Of a DNA stretch of 64,000 nt, positions 1 through 9,750 are shown piece after piece; position 1 is the first letter of the stretch, and every line of letters starts with the position of its first letter. Source of the stretch: Nymphaea colorata (Eukaryota; Streptophyta; Magnoliopsida; Nymphaeales; Nymphaeaceae); contig NC_045140.1 in NCBI RefSeq assembly GCF_008831285.2, positions 9,484,505 to 9,548,504 of the forward strand, written 5' to 3'. Made by a program: the position numbers and the translations under genes. The notes beneath the pieces are model-generated. The model did no database searches, was not told the origin of the DNA, and saw only the letters and a list, made by a program, of their open reading frames with translations.

Positions 1-354
1 TCCTAGGGGTGTGTCTGGAGGTTGTGGCTTATTTCCTCTTGGTTGCGCATTTGGGAGGAGCACAACAACTGGGTCTTCAGGGGCATATTCTCATCGCCGA
101 ATTCTGTAGCTCGTCTTGTGTAGGAGAATGCCCATTTTGCTATTTGGCTATGGTGTTGTCCTCCTTCTGCGCTGGGTGACTGTGCCGCTCTGTCTATCCA
201 CTCTCTCCCCACCTCTCTTATTTCGTTTTACTATGTGGTTGTCTTGTATATTTCGTCTTTTATTTTCGTTTATGCGGTTTTTTCTTATATCTAGGGGACT
301 TCTTGTCTTCAAATTTTGCTATGAATTCTCATTTTATCGTCTTTCTCTCTCTCT

Positions 355-396
<42 letters not shown>

Positions 397-398
397 CT
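1..398 (+). mobile_element. LINE 3' end remnant (truncated at window edge)
   Basis: The + strand around 25-150 reads, with stops, as a Trp/Arg/Asn-rich segment (motifs like RIWEEHNNWVF and SSPNSVARLV) of the kind found near the C-terminus of plant L1-type LINE ORF2, after the zinc-binding region. It is followed by a T-rich 3' UTR-like stretch and an AT dinucleotide tail. The rest of the element lies outside the window or is lost. No open frame survives. The match is by pattern only; a chance resemblance is possible. Confidence 0.45.
342..395. repeat. (CT)n followed by (AT)n microsatellite
   Basis: CT repeats at 342-357 run directly into about 19 AT units at 358-395. This makes the overlapping short open frames here low-complexity artefacts. 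Confidence 0.95.
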
Positions 399-544
399 AA
401 AGTGTTGGTCACCATGGATAGGGAGACCTACATTTCTTACAAACATGGCACGGTCTGTCCACTTTTAATTTATCAAATGGCCACGATACATCTAAAAAAA
501 ATTCACACACTGTTGAGTGGTGGGTTCTCTAAAAAGTGCTACTC

Positions 545-632
545 GACCAGTCACCCTACACAGAACATGGCTTCTTGCACCACCAGTGGCAAGACAGACT
601 TCCTTGAATGCGAGGAACAGCAGCCACCAGTG
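545..632 (+). pseudogene. Gene-start-like segment, copy A of an inverted pair
   Basis: An ATG at 567 opens a frame beginning MASCTTSGKTDF and continuing through ECEEQQPPV. About 88 bp including 20 bp upstream of the ATG closely resemble the minus strand of 6976-7058, which begins MAPCTTQIETHF and ends GEEQRPV. Conservation of the ATG, frame and CTT and EEQ residues suggests both derive from the 5' end of one gene. I do not recognise the product. Downstream of 632 the frame stays open to about 727 but has no recognisable domain. Confidence 0.4.
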
Positions 633-1736
633 TTCCTTCTCTTGGCATGCTCTCTCATCACCTCTCATTCTCAATCTATGTCTCGGTTCTCACCTAGGTC
701 AGTGATGGCTGTGGGGCCCGTGGTGTAGAAGCCTCAATGCTTGTGATGTTTGCAAGGGGGATGCTGGAGCACAGCCCTGTTATCTCAAATAGACAAGTGG
801 CTGCTCCACTGTAGCCCCATTGTCCCCAATTAAGAAGGGGCAAATTCCTAGATTCACTAAAATTGCCACCAAGTTATCGTGTTCACTACCCATGTCCAAA
901 TTCCATCAGCCAGTCCTATCCATTTAGCTTCCACATAAAATCTTTATTCTTTGGCTATTTTCATAACCAAAAAGCACAAAAAAGGCACATCACCATAGCT
1001 CTATACTGAGACACATAAAAAGACATCTTACTCTTTGAATTCAGAATAATATTATGAGGTACTATGTGGTTAAGGCAGGCCAACATGACAAAAAAGTAGC
1101 ATCTCTATGCCACTAAGGATAAATTTTCTTCTTACTTGTATCAGCAACCAGGCAACAAATCCATGGTGATCATAAAACTAATATGTACACAATAAGAGAA
1201 TGAAAAGAGGAAAAAGAAGATATTAAAAGAAATAAGAAAATGAAAAGAGGAAAAAGAAGATATTAAAAGTTATGACTTCAATAAACACACACTATTGACA
1301 GTCCATGATTTGGAAAACTTAATTAGGAGATTAAATGCTATCTTTACTACATAGATTATAATAGAGAAACAAACAAACGAGAATAACTGAACGAGAAAAA
1401 CACTAACACTACACATAACTAGGAAGAAAATATGACCCAAATGAACAAAAGAAATGAGGAAGCAAGAAAAAACAGTAATAGCTAGCTAAGGAATTGAAAA
1501 TGTAGCATAGAAAGTCGACCACAAACGAAAGGGAAATAGCTTTTGTAGGCTATAGCCTAAGACACCTCAGAATTGCAACAAAATCATTTTCATAGGCTAT
1601 AGATTTGGCACTATTTATCCTTTTATATGCTTTTAAGCTTGGCATTATTTGTCGGTTATGAATTTGAGTTACTTGGTAACTTGGATGATGATAGATAAAA
1701 GGAAAATGACAAACAAGCAAACACTTTCATGTGCAC
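633..1736. other. Intergenic, no gene seen
   Basis: AT-rich DNA without a convincing coding frame, apart from the short tandem duplication near 1.2 kb. Confidence 0.6.
1199..1269. repeat. Short tandem duplication, 40-bp period
   Basis: A purine-rich 31-bp segment (starting aatgaaaagagg) occurs at 1199-1229 and again, identical, at 1239-1269. Confidence 0.9.
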
Positions 1737-2090
1737 TCAACTATTACAAACAACGTTGTGGTATTTGATTGTGCAGGTTTGGTAGAAAGTACTGATATTA
1801 TACACGTTAACATTGACAACTTTGCCAATATTCACACACTTCATGCCTTTTGTTATTTCTTCGTGCATTCTCCATGCATGTTTCATTTCATTTTGATGTA
1901 AATGCCCATGTACTTCTTGACATTTTTCATGCAAATACAATATCTCTTTTTCTGCATTATCCAATTTGTCGAACAAGAACTGATCATTATCTTCTTTCAA
2001 CAAATGAGAACCTTCTTTGTGGTAACACCTTTGAAAGAACTGAAAAAATTTATTTCTACAATGATGAAAAAAGTAGAAGTTAAAGGCCAT
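1737..2090 (-). other. Unidentified ORF with helical, charged segment (117 codons)
   Basis: This is one of the longer minus-strand frames in the window. Residues about 27-85 are rich in Glu/Lys/His/Leu with heptad-like spacing (for example NAEKEILYLHEKCQEV), as in a coiled coil. The N-terminal part is low-complexity Phe/His and the C-terminal part looks non-coding. It may be an exon fragment of a coiled-coil protein or a chance ORF. I do not recognise it. It lies just outside the copia insertion at 2473. Confidence 0.2.
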
Positions 2091-2472
2091 GCTAAACTTT
2101 CATAAAATGTAGACAAACTAATTATTGGGGAACTTTTAGAGCTCACCCACTTGAAGATTAGAAGTTTTCCTTAGCTCTCTTCATTTCTCTTCTCTTCTCT
2201 CTTCCTTGTTGCCTTCTTCTTCTTCTTCAACCTTGAGTGTTAGCCTCTTCTTCAATCTTTATTCTTGAAGGGATCATGAGTAGAACTCCTGGAGAGCTTC
2301 ATCAACACCATGGAGTCCGATTTGAAAGGCTTCATCATCATCCAAGGTAAAAAATTCATCTTTCTTCAACCACTACATTTAGAGGTATGTGGCCATCTTT
2401 GCCTTCAATTTTCCTTTCATTATCTGCTCATGGCCATGCAAGGGAGCTCTAAAATCTTCTCTTAAAGACTAG
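2091..2472. other. Sequence flanking the copia insertion, no gene seen
   Basis: Contains pyrimidine tracts (2177-2230) but no coding frame. It has no visible similarity to the sequence just upstream of the 3' LTR repeat at 6775. Confidence 0.5.
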
Positions 2473-2671
2473 CGTTAGTTGCGTAATTATTGGATATATG
2501 TATTCTTAAAGTTTGAGAGTGTTTGTGACGACATTAAGTATTGATAGTGGCTGGCTGTTGTACTCTTAAGTATTCGTTTGCAAGGGTAATATGTTTTTAC
2601 AAGAATATATCCATATTGTGAGTTCTTTTACAAGATTGGAACAAGGTTTGTTGGGAAAAACAACCATAACA
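2473..2671 (+). repeat. 5' LTR (or surviving LTR part) of copia element 1
   Basis: A 199-bp segment starting (C)GTTAG and ending ATAACA is repeated at 6775-6975, which starts TGTTAG and ends CTAACA. By eye the copies agree at roughly four-fifths of positions. It is directly followed by a primer-binding site, as expected of a 5' LTR. No clean 5-bp target duplication is visible (ACTAG left, CTGGC right). The full LTR may once have extended further upstream in the 3' copy. Confidence 0.75.
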
Positions 2672-2673
2672 AG

Positions 2674-2690
2674 TGGTATTAGAGTGCTAG
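2674..2690 (+). other. Primer-binding site, initiator Met-tRNA type (degraded)
   Basis: TGGTATTAGAGTGC lies two bases after the LTR end and closely resembles the plant copia primer-binding site TGGTATCAGAGC. Confidence 0.75.
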
Positions 2691-5600
2691 GTTTGTAGTG
2701 TTCATTCTTTTTGAAAGATGGAGTTGACCCTCATCATGATGATATCTCTAAATGAAAACAATTGGACTATATGAAAGGCAAAAATGGAGGATTTGCTCTA
2801 TTATAAAGATTCATATGCACCCATGAAGAACAAGAGGCCAACTAATATGGCATATGATAAATAGAAGGTATTAGACATGAAAATCATTGACACCATCAAA
2901 TAATAGTTAAATGACAATGTCTTTCATTTGGTATCCATAAAGATCAATGCAAAGTCATTATGACAGAAATTGCATGATCTTTACAGGAGGAAAATAGTTG
3001 AAAACAAGGCTTTCTTGATCAGACAATTGGTAAATCTCAAACTTAGAGGGGGGAGTCTTGTGTTAGAGCATTGGAAAATGATTGTCTTACAGTTGAGAAT
3101 GGTGATTCTGCATGGGTATTAGATATTATCATGCACAATATATAGAAATTTGTTCTTATCCTATAAAGCAGGTGATCTTGTAGTAGTTCACATGGACAGC
3201 AGTGACACTTCAAAGATCATTGGAGTATGATATGTTTGCATTGAGACAAGCATAAGATGCAAATTGACTTTGAGAGATGTGAGACATGTTTCAGATCTAT
3301 GAATGAATCTGATTTGTGCAGAAAAAGTAACTGAAGATGGATATTGTACTTCTTTTAGTCAGACTGATTGGAAATTAACAAAGTGGGTATTAGTGTTAGC
3401 TAGAGGTAGTAGATTTAGCTCTTTGTATGGTATGAAGTCTTGAATTACTAATGTTAGTTAAATGTAATTACTGATAGTACTTTGTCAGATTTGTGGCATA
3501 GAAGGCTAGGTAGCATGAGTCAAAGATGAATCAATTTGCTTGCTAAGAAGAATTTGTTACTAAAGGCAGATGGTGTGTACAATTATCTCATTGCGATCAT
3601 TACTTGGTTGGTAAGTTACATAGAATCTCTTTTCAGAAAAAGTGCTCTTCAAAAACTAAAGATATATTAGATTTAGATGTGTGTGGACCTATAAATGTGA
3701 TATCTAAAGGTGGAACATCCTATTTTGTCACTATTATTGATGACGCATCTAGGAATGTGTGAGTCTTTTCAATGCAAAATAAAAGTGAAGTAAGTAATAT
3801 CTTCATGACTTTTCATGCAGTGGTTGAGCGTGAGACAAGTAAGAAGATGAAGAGACTACGTACATATAATAATGGTGAGTACATAGCTTCTTCTCTACGA
3901 GAATATTATCTTAAGTATGATATTATACTTAAAAATATAGTTACCTATACTCCACAGTAGAATGGAGTTACAGAAAGGATGAACAGAGCTATAATTGATA
4001 GAATTAGAAGTTTGCTATCTAGCTCTAAGTACTTTTAAGGAGAAGCAATGTGCACTGCAATGTATTTGATAAACAAATCTTCTTCAATGTCTCTAGATGA
4101 AAATATTTCACAAAGAGTTTGGCTAGATAAAAAGGTAAAGTATGACTTCTTCAGAGTTTTTAATTGCAAAGCTTTCATGCATGTACCTAAAGAACATCGA
4201 GCCAAACTAGATGGCAAATCTATTCCTCTAAGATTTCTTGGTTATACAGAAAATGAATTTGGTTATAGGTTATGAGATCCAAAGAATGACAAAATGTACA
4301 AGATTTGTGATGTTATCTTTAGAGAGGATCAGACAATTGAGGATGTCATGGGACTCAAACAATCAGGCGTGAATGCTAATGGTGTTCAATGAGCCAATCT
4401 GTGTAGAACATGAAAAACTTTTATTTGAGAATGGTGAGACTGATGAAAATGTAAATGAAGAGCAAATAGAGGCAGATGAATAATATATAGATAACAATCA
4501 TATAGAGACTGAAACTGATTATGAGTATGAGTAGGAGGAGGAGCTTCCTCCTCCAACCAATTGAAGAACAATTTGGGAAGGTAAAAGAACATGTATTCCA
4601 TCTACTAAATATTCTGCTAATGAATATATTATGTGTATAGATAGTGGAGAGCTAGAATCCTATGCAAAGGTGCTACATGATGTGCATAAAAAAGAATGTA
4701 TTCAAGTCTTGCAAGAAGAGATGAATTGTCTACATATGAATCATACTTTTGATTTGATAGAACTTCCAAAAGATAAGAAAGTATTGCAAAACAAGTGGAT
4801 CTACAAACTTAAAAATGAAGACAAGGCAAGTTGAGATATAAAGCTCGGTAAATGGTGAAAAGTTTCAATCACAGAAGATGTATTGATTTTGATGAATTTT
4901 TTCCTCATGTGGTTAAAATGTCATTTTTCAGGGTAATACTTGGTTTGATAACATGTTTATACTTAAAGTTTTAGTAGTTAGATGTAAAAAATGTTTTTTT
5001 TATGGAGATTTAGAGAAAGAAATCCATATGGCACAACAATAAGGTTTTGTAGTTGCTAGGAAGAAACACATTGTTTGCAAGCTAAGGAAGAGTTTGTATG
5101 AACTTAAACAAACACATAGGTAGTGGTACAAGAAATTTGATGCATCTATGATAAATCAAAAGTATCGCAAGTCAGTAATATATCATTGTGTCTATATCAA
5201 AGAGTTCTTATCAGGTAACTTCATTATCTTGTTTTGTTGTTATATGTAGATGACATGCTTATTATTGGACAAGACTATCAATTGATTAGCCAATTAAAGA
5301 AGGACATGAACAAACTCTTTGATATGAAAGACTTGATACCAGCACAATAATTGTTGGGCATGAGAATTGTTCGTGATAGGAAGTCAAAAAAGTTGTGGTT
5401 GACACAAGAGAAATACTTTGAGGAGGTACATAGCAAGTTCAATATAAAAATGCCAAAACTGTAAGGACTTCTTTAGCAGCACATTTTACATTAAGAAATG
5501 AGTAAGGTCCATCCTCAACAGATGAGAAAGAAAGAATGAATAATATACCATATGCCTTCATGGTAGGGAGTCTCATGTATGCTATCGTTTGCACATGCCC

Positions 5601-6774
5601 AAACTTGGCTTATGTAGTTGGTGTAGTGAGTAGGTTCTTGTCAAATCCAAGCAAGGAGCATTGGGCAACAATAAAGTGAATCTTAAGATATCTTAGAAAT
5701 GCTTCTAATTATTGTTTATGTTTTGGTGAATCTAATCGAGAGATACAATGATTTGTTGATGTACACATGACAGGTGACTTGAACTCTATAAAATCTCTTT
5801 CTGGTTATGTCTTTATTTTTGCAGGAAGAGCTATATATCATGTTTATGTTGTACAAGTGTGTTGCTCTTTCCACTAAGAGACAAAATATATTGCAGCAAA
5901 TGAAGCTTGTAAAGAGTTGTTGTGGATGAAGAGTTTTCTTCATGATATAGGTCTGTGTGTTGGATTGTGATAGCCAAAGTGCTATACACTTTGCGAATAA
6001 TTCAACTTTCCACTCAATAACCAAGTACATTGATGTTAGATATCATTAGATTCGTGATGCACTTGAACAAAAACTGATGCAGTTAGGGAAGATACATATA
6101 GAGAAGAAACCTGTAGATATGATAACGAATTCTCTACCTAAAGAGAAGCATGACAAGTGTAGACACCTAATTGGGGTGACTGTCTTTAGGGCAGTGCATT
6201 AAGGTTGTTCATTTTGTAGGTATGATCCCTCTCCCTACCCTCTTTCTCTTGTTCATCTTTATCAAAACAAAAGAGGGCTCTTCCCTCTTGCTCAGACATA
6301 GCAAAATGAGAAGTGGAGGAGGAAGGCAAGAAGAGAAGGAGGAGAAGAACGTAGTTTTGCTGCATGGGTTGATCAGCAAGAAGAGAGAGAAGAAACAAAG
6401 AAGAAAGAGGAAATGAAGACAGTGTTTATTGGGTGATCTCTTTTTTGTTTCTTTTGGGGTTTCTTCCATTCGTATAAGAGAGTGCTATTCTTCTCTTGTA
6501 TTTTTCCTAAAACAGTTGAGATATTGCTGTTCGTGTATATATATATATATATAAAGTCTCCTTTTTGTGGTTTTTCCACAATTATTAGGGGGTTTTCAAA
6601 TGTATACTTGGTGTGCATCTTTTCTGCTGTTTTATTCTTGAAATATGTTTACTTATTATTGAAATTTCAGCATTACATCTATTGTAATAGTCACGAGCTT
6701 GATACAGAGCAGTTTTGTGTACTTTCTACTATCAAAATAGTTGGTTTGAGCTGTTATATTGATGCTAAAAGGTG
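2674..6774 (+). mobile_element. Ty1/copia element 1, decayed internal region (Tork/Tnt1-like)
   Basis: In order on the + strand, with many stops and frameshifts: gag N-terminus (about 2719-3060, LNENNWTIW and KAKMEDLLYYKD); a truncated protease/pre-integrase stretch (3160-3600); integrase core and C-terminal part (3660-4350, motifs like NGVTERMNRA and FRVFNCKAFMHVPKEHR); reverse transcriptase (4640-5460, with a YVDDMLIIG catalytic motif near 5240); and RNase H (5500-6175). The segment between gag and protease is too short, so an internal deletion is likely. The order integrase then reverse transcriptase defines copia. Bases 6180-6774 are T-rich and carry an (AT)n TATA-like tract near 6537, and may belong to a longer 3' LTR. 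The element is not functional. Confidence 0.9.
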
Positions 6775-6975
6775 TTGTTAGTTGTGTAATTATTGGATAT
6801 AAGTATTTTTAAAGTTTGAAAGTATTTGTGACAGTATTAAGTATTGATATTGGCTGATTGTTGTCTTTTTAAGTATTTCATTTTCTGCGGTAATCTGTTT
6901 TTATAAGAATATATTTATATTGTGAGATTTTTTACAAGATTAGAACAAAGTTTGTTGAGAAAAACAACCCTAACA
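6775..6975 (+). repeat. 3' LTR of copia element 1
   Basis: This is the direct-repeat partner of 2473-2671. It has TGTTAG and CTAACA ends, which are inverted-repeat LTR termini. Divergence from the 5' copy implies an old insertion. Confidence 0.75.
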
Positions 6976-7058
6976 CTGGCCGCTGTTCCTCGCCGTCGAT
7001 GAAGTGGGTTTCGATCTGGGTGGTGCAGGGAGCCATGCTTTGTCTAGGGCGACTGGTT
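6976..7058 (-). pseudogene. Gene-start-like segment, copy B, abutting the copia 3' LTR
   Basis: On the minus strand an ATG at 7036 opens MAPCTTQIETHF..., which parallels the segment at 545-632. The frame is cut after about 21 codons exactly where the copia LTR begins, so the copia element probably landed in this segment. The patch is GC-richer than its surroundings. The minus-strand continuation should be at 2472 and leftward, but I see no clear match there to what follows copy A. Confidence 0.4.
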
Positions 7059-8880
7059 GGGGAGTGGAAGGGTGGAAAGCGTTAGAGAAGATAGAGAGCA
7101 TAGAGGATGTTTTGAGAGAATCTGCCTGCTTGACACTATCGAGTGGGTGATTTTTTTTTTCTATACGTATTATGTCAACCCGATAAATTAAAATCCCATG
7201 GCCCGCGCCACGTTCATGAGATAATATCTAACTGTCCAGCTGTCTCATCAATCCCTTCCATTAAGAGATCGAAGAGTCTTAGTTATTTCGCATAACACTT
7301 ACCAACCGAGAGATGGAGTTGAAAAGAAAGATTTTTTTATGAATGGCGGATGCATTCTTTCTTGAGCACATGCGCAAAAAGATTGATAGGATACAATTAA
7401 TATAAATATAATTAATGGTTGGATATTATACCCTTCAATTTTCATCGTAGGTACTTAAAATCTCTATTTTGGGAAATTGTGGACTTCATTTAGTATCTCG
7501 TTTCTTCCATTTAACATTATGGATGTAAACATTGACTTTTAGTCATGTCATTTATATCAAAATTATGAGAATGAAGATCAACATCCCAGCTACTAACCGG
7601 GCCATGAAAAATCTTATCCAAAAAGTTTTGCTTTTGGCGCCACTTGATTAGGTATCTCCCACTAGCTGGACCTGTCAAAGCGTCTTTTCCTGCCACCTAT
7701 TGATTAGTTAAACCCTAAAAAAAATATATTGTACACTTTTTTTAAAATATTAAATCTAGATCAAGTCACTACCTTTAAGGTAGGGGCATTTTGTAAGAGA
7801 AATACTTGCAATGCGCCTTGAATTTTGGGACACACTGGGCGACACTGTGTTAACAAATTAACAACTTTTCAATTCCCAACAACTTGGACTAAACATACAA
7901 AGCGGGTTGTGTATTTTGTGTGCCGTCATGACTAACGACAAAAAGTACTTTCCATTCATTTATGAAAAGTTAAGTTTTTGGTAAGATAAAAATGAAAATA
8001 AAAAATGAAATGACTAAAAAGACCTTTTTTTTAAATTAAAAAAAACGTCTCCCTTTTTTCTTTTTTTAGTAGGTAGTATACTTAAGCGGCACACGTGTAA
8101 CGGTTATACATGCAACCTTTACTACCATACACATGATGAGCCAACTGATGAAGGACATCTATCGACAATATCTGGAATAAATGGCTCTTGCTGTCTTGGC
8201 TACATGACGAATTAAAGTGGCTGGCGGCCTCATTCCTAGTTCCTACTCAACAATGCTGTGCGCTTTTTTTTCTTGGTTCTTTGTTTAAAGAGATAACCAC
8301 AAAAAGTTGTTTAAAAATAAATGTATAGTGTCTGCATGTGCTGCCATGTCTTACCATCCATTTGAACGTACTTTTGGAATGTTAAGATGATTAGGGTGTG
8401 ATGAAAGATCAATCCATGACTGATGAGTCCTATTCGTAAGAGTAGATTTCAAGGGTTACAACATCAAGTTTTGGAAGGGATGCGACGCTCTATTCGCACG
8501 TCTTGGTCAATTGCCATGCAGTTAGTGGGATCCACCAAATACGATCTGCAACATTTATCTTCTTCATTTATTTTAAAATCTTGTTTTATAGATCATCCTT
8601 TTCTTTCTTTTGGATTTGAACCCTGCTGATCACTAAAAAGCAATTGTTCCAGCTTGATAACTCATGTCAACCTCCAGGAACAAGCTTGTTAAATGAACGG
8701 CTTCTTGTCATTTTAGAGAAGAGTAGAAAAAGGAAGAAGATTGGCAAGCATTGCAAACCACAAAACTTCAGCATCCTTTTCCGTCGTCCCCCACCACACG
8801 CTTCATTCTTTCCCCCTGCACAAAAGAATGGACACAAAAATGTGTGTGTGAGAGATGGAGAGAGAGAGTAATGATTGAAT
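7059..8880. other. Intergenic, upstream of SOFL gene 1
   Basis: AT-rich, no convincing coding frame. An ACACGTGT G-box/ABRE-type palindrome is at 8091-8098, about 850 bp before the likely transcription start of the SOFL gene; its use is unproven. Confidence 0.5.
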
Positions 8881-8893
8881 TTTTCATCCTTAT

Positions 8894-8924
8894 CCAATAA
8901 ATTGCTCCTGCATTCTATATATAT
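8894..8924 (+). promoter_or_regulatory. Core promoter of SOFL gene 1 (CCAAT and TATA)
   Basis: CCAAT lies at 8894-8898 and a TATA-like CTATATATAT at 8915-8924, placing transcription start near 8945-8955. The leader of about 90 bp has no ATG before the start codon at 9041. Confidence 0.5.
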
Positions 8925-9040
8925 GGCAAGTAAAGAGAATTCCTGCATTATTATTCTTGCTCCATCTCATTCTTCTCTTCATTATATCCTCCCTCTTCAA
9001 TAAGCGCCATCTGATTCAGGGAACCTGTTCTTATCTGGTG

Positions 9041-9696
9041 ATGGAATCCGTAAGCAAGCTGGAATCTGGATGGACGTCCATCTTATGTGGTTCGTTAGAA
9101 CATCATGATGATGATGGTAGTGGGATTTGCTCCGTTGTTGCAGAAGAAGATGATGAAGATGACACATCATCCTTGAAAAGTGATGCTTGCAGTGCCCTAG
9201 AGAATATGGACAGATCAGAGTATTTGACTTACAATCACCATTCTAATGCTGCTGCGCCTGGTAGTCGCACAGTTCAAAACACTGTTCGCAATGGTAATGG
9301 CGCTGGTGATCACTCATGGTACCATTTTTACCATGATGAAGGTGGTGGCTACGGTGGTGGTGGACAAAATTTTGGCTACAGCCAGGAGGGTTCAAGCACA
9401 GAGAACAAGAGTACAGGGAGGCTTGGTGATATTGAAGATACGCATGAAGGCCACAGTTTGGCTTTTGGTGACTGGAGATTTTCGACGCAAACCAGTAGTA
9501 TTGAGGTGAGCTTTCTACAAATGTTCTCCAAATAAACGTTCAAATATGAAATGAATACAGTACCAACGTGTTTTTCTTTTCTTCAAATAAAAGGGAAAAA
9601 CCTTTCAGCTTTGGCATCAGTTCAGAAAAAGTTTCTGATTTTCTTCTTCATAATTCTCGTTCTTGTGCGTTGGGATAGCTAGATTGGATAAATTGA
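9041..9696 (+). CDS. SOFL: SOB FIVE-LIKE (SOFL) family protein, gene 1
   Basis: The SOFL family is plant-specific and known from Arabidopsis work to influence cytokinin levels or responses. Exon 1 is 9041-9505 (155 codons), a phase-0 intron is 9506-9678 (GT...AG, pyrimidine-rich 3' end), and exon 2 is 9679-9696 (Leu-Asp-Trp-Ile-Asn-stop), giving about 160 residues. ATG 9041 is the first ATG after the promoter. Box A is present near residue 9 (ESGWTSILCGSL). Box B near residues 45-54 is degraded (SLKSDACSAL instead of the usual SDASSG). In between is an acidic Asp/Glu run; later come a Gly/Tyr-rich stretch and FGDWRF near the exon end. There is no signal peptide or membrane segment. Closest relative in the window is the gene at 57257. 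The intron model is predicted from sequence only; reading through it would add nine codons to a stop at 9533. Confidence 0.85.
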
Positions 9697-9727
9697 ACAG
9701 TAATTTTTCTACAAATACGCCCACGAA

Positions 9728-9750
9728 GGGGGGGGGGGGAGAGAGAGAGA
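9728..9750. repeat. G-run plus (GA)n microsatellite in the 3' flank of SOFL gene 1
   Basis: About twelve G residues are followed by GA repeats, shortly after the stop codon at 9694. Confidence 0.9.

Noticed and set aside
6209-6469. Overlapping ORFs rich in Lys/Arg or Ser/Phe after the copia RNase H
   Set aside because: Purine-rich non-coding DNA next to or within the 3' LTR; the frames exist on both strands equally.
2468-6980. Target duplication of copia element 1 (ACTAG versus ACTGG)
   Set aside because: The match needs the LTR to end one base early and has a mismatch, so it is not counted as evidence.
9246-9509. 87-codon ORF overlapping SOFL gene 1
   Set aside because: Out-of-frame shadow of the SOFL exon.
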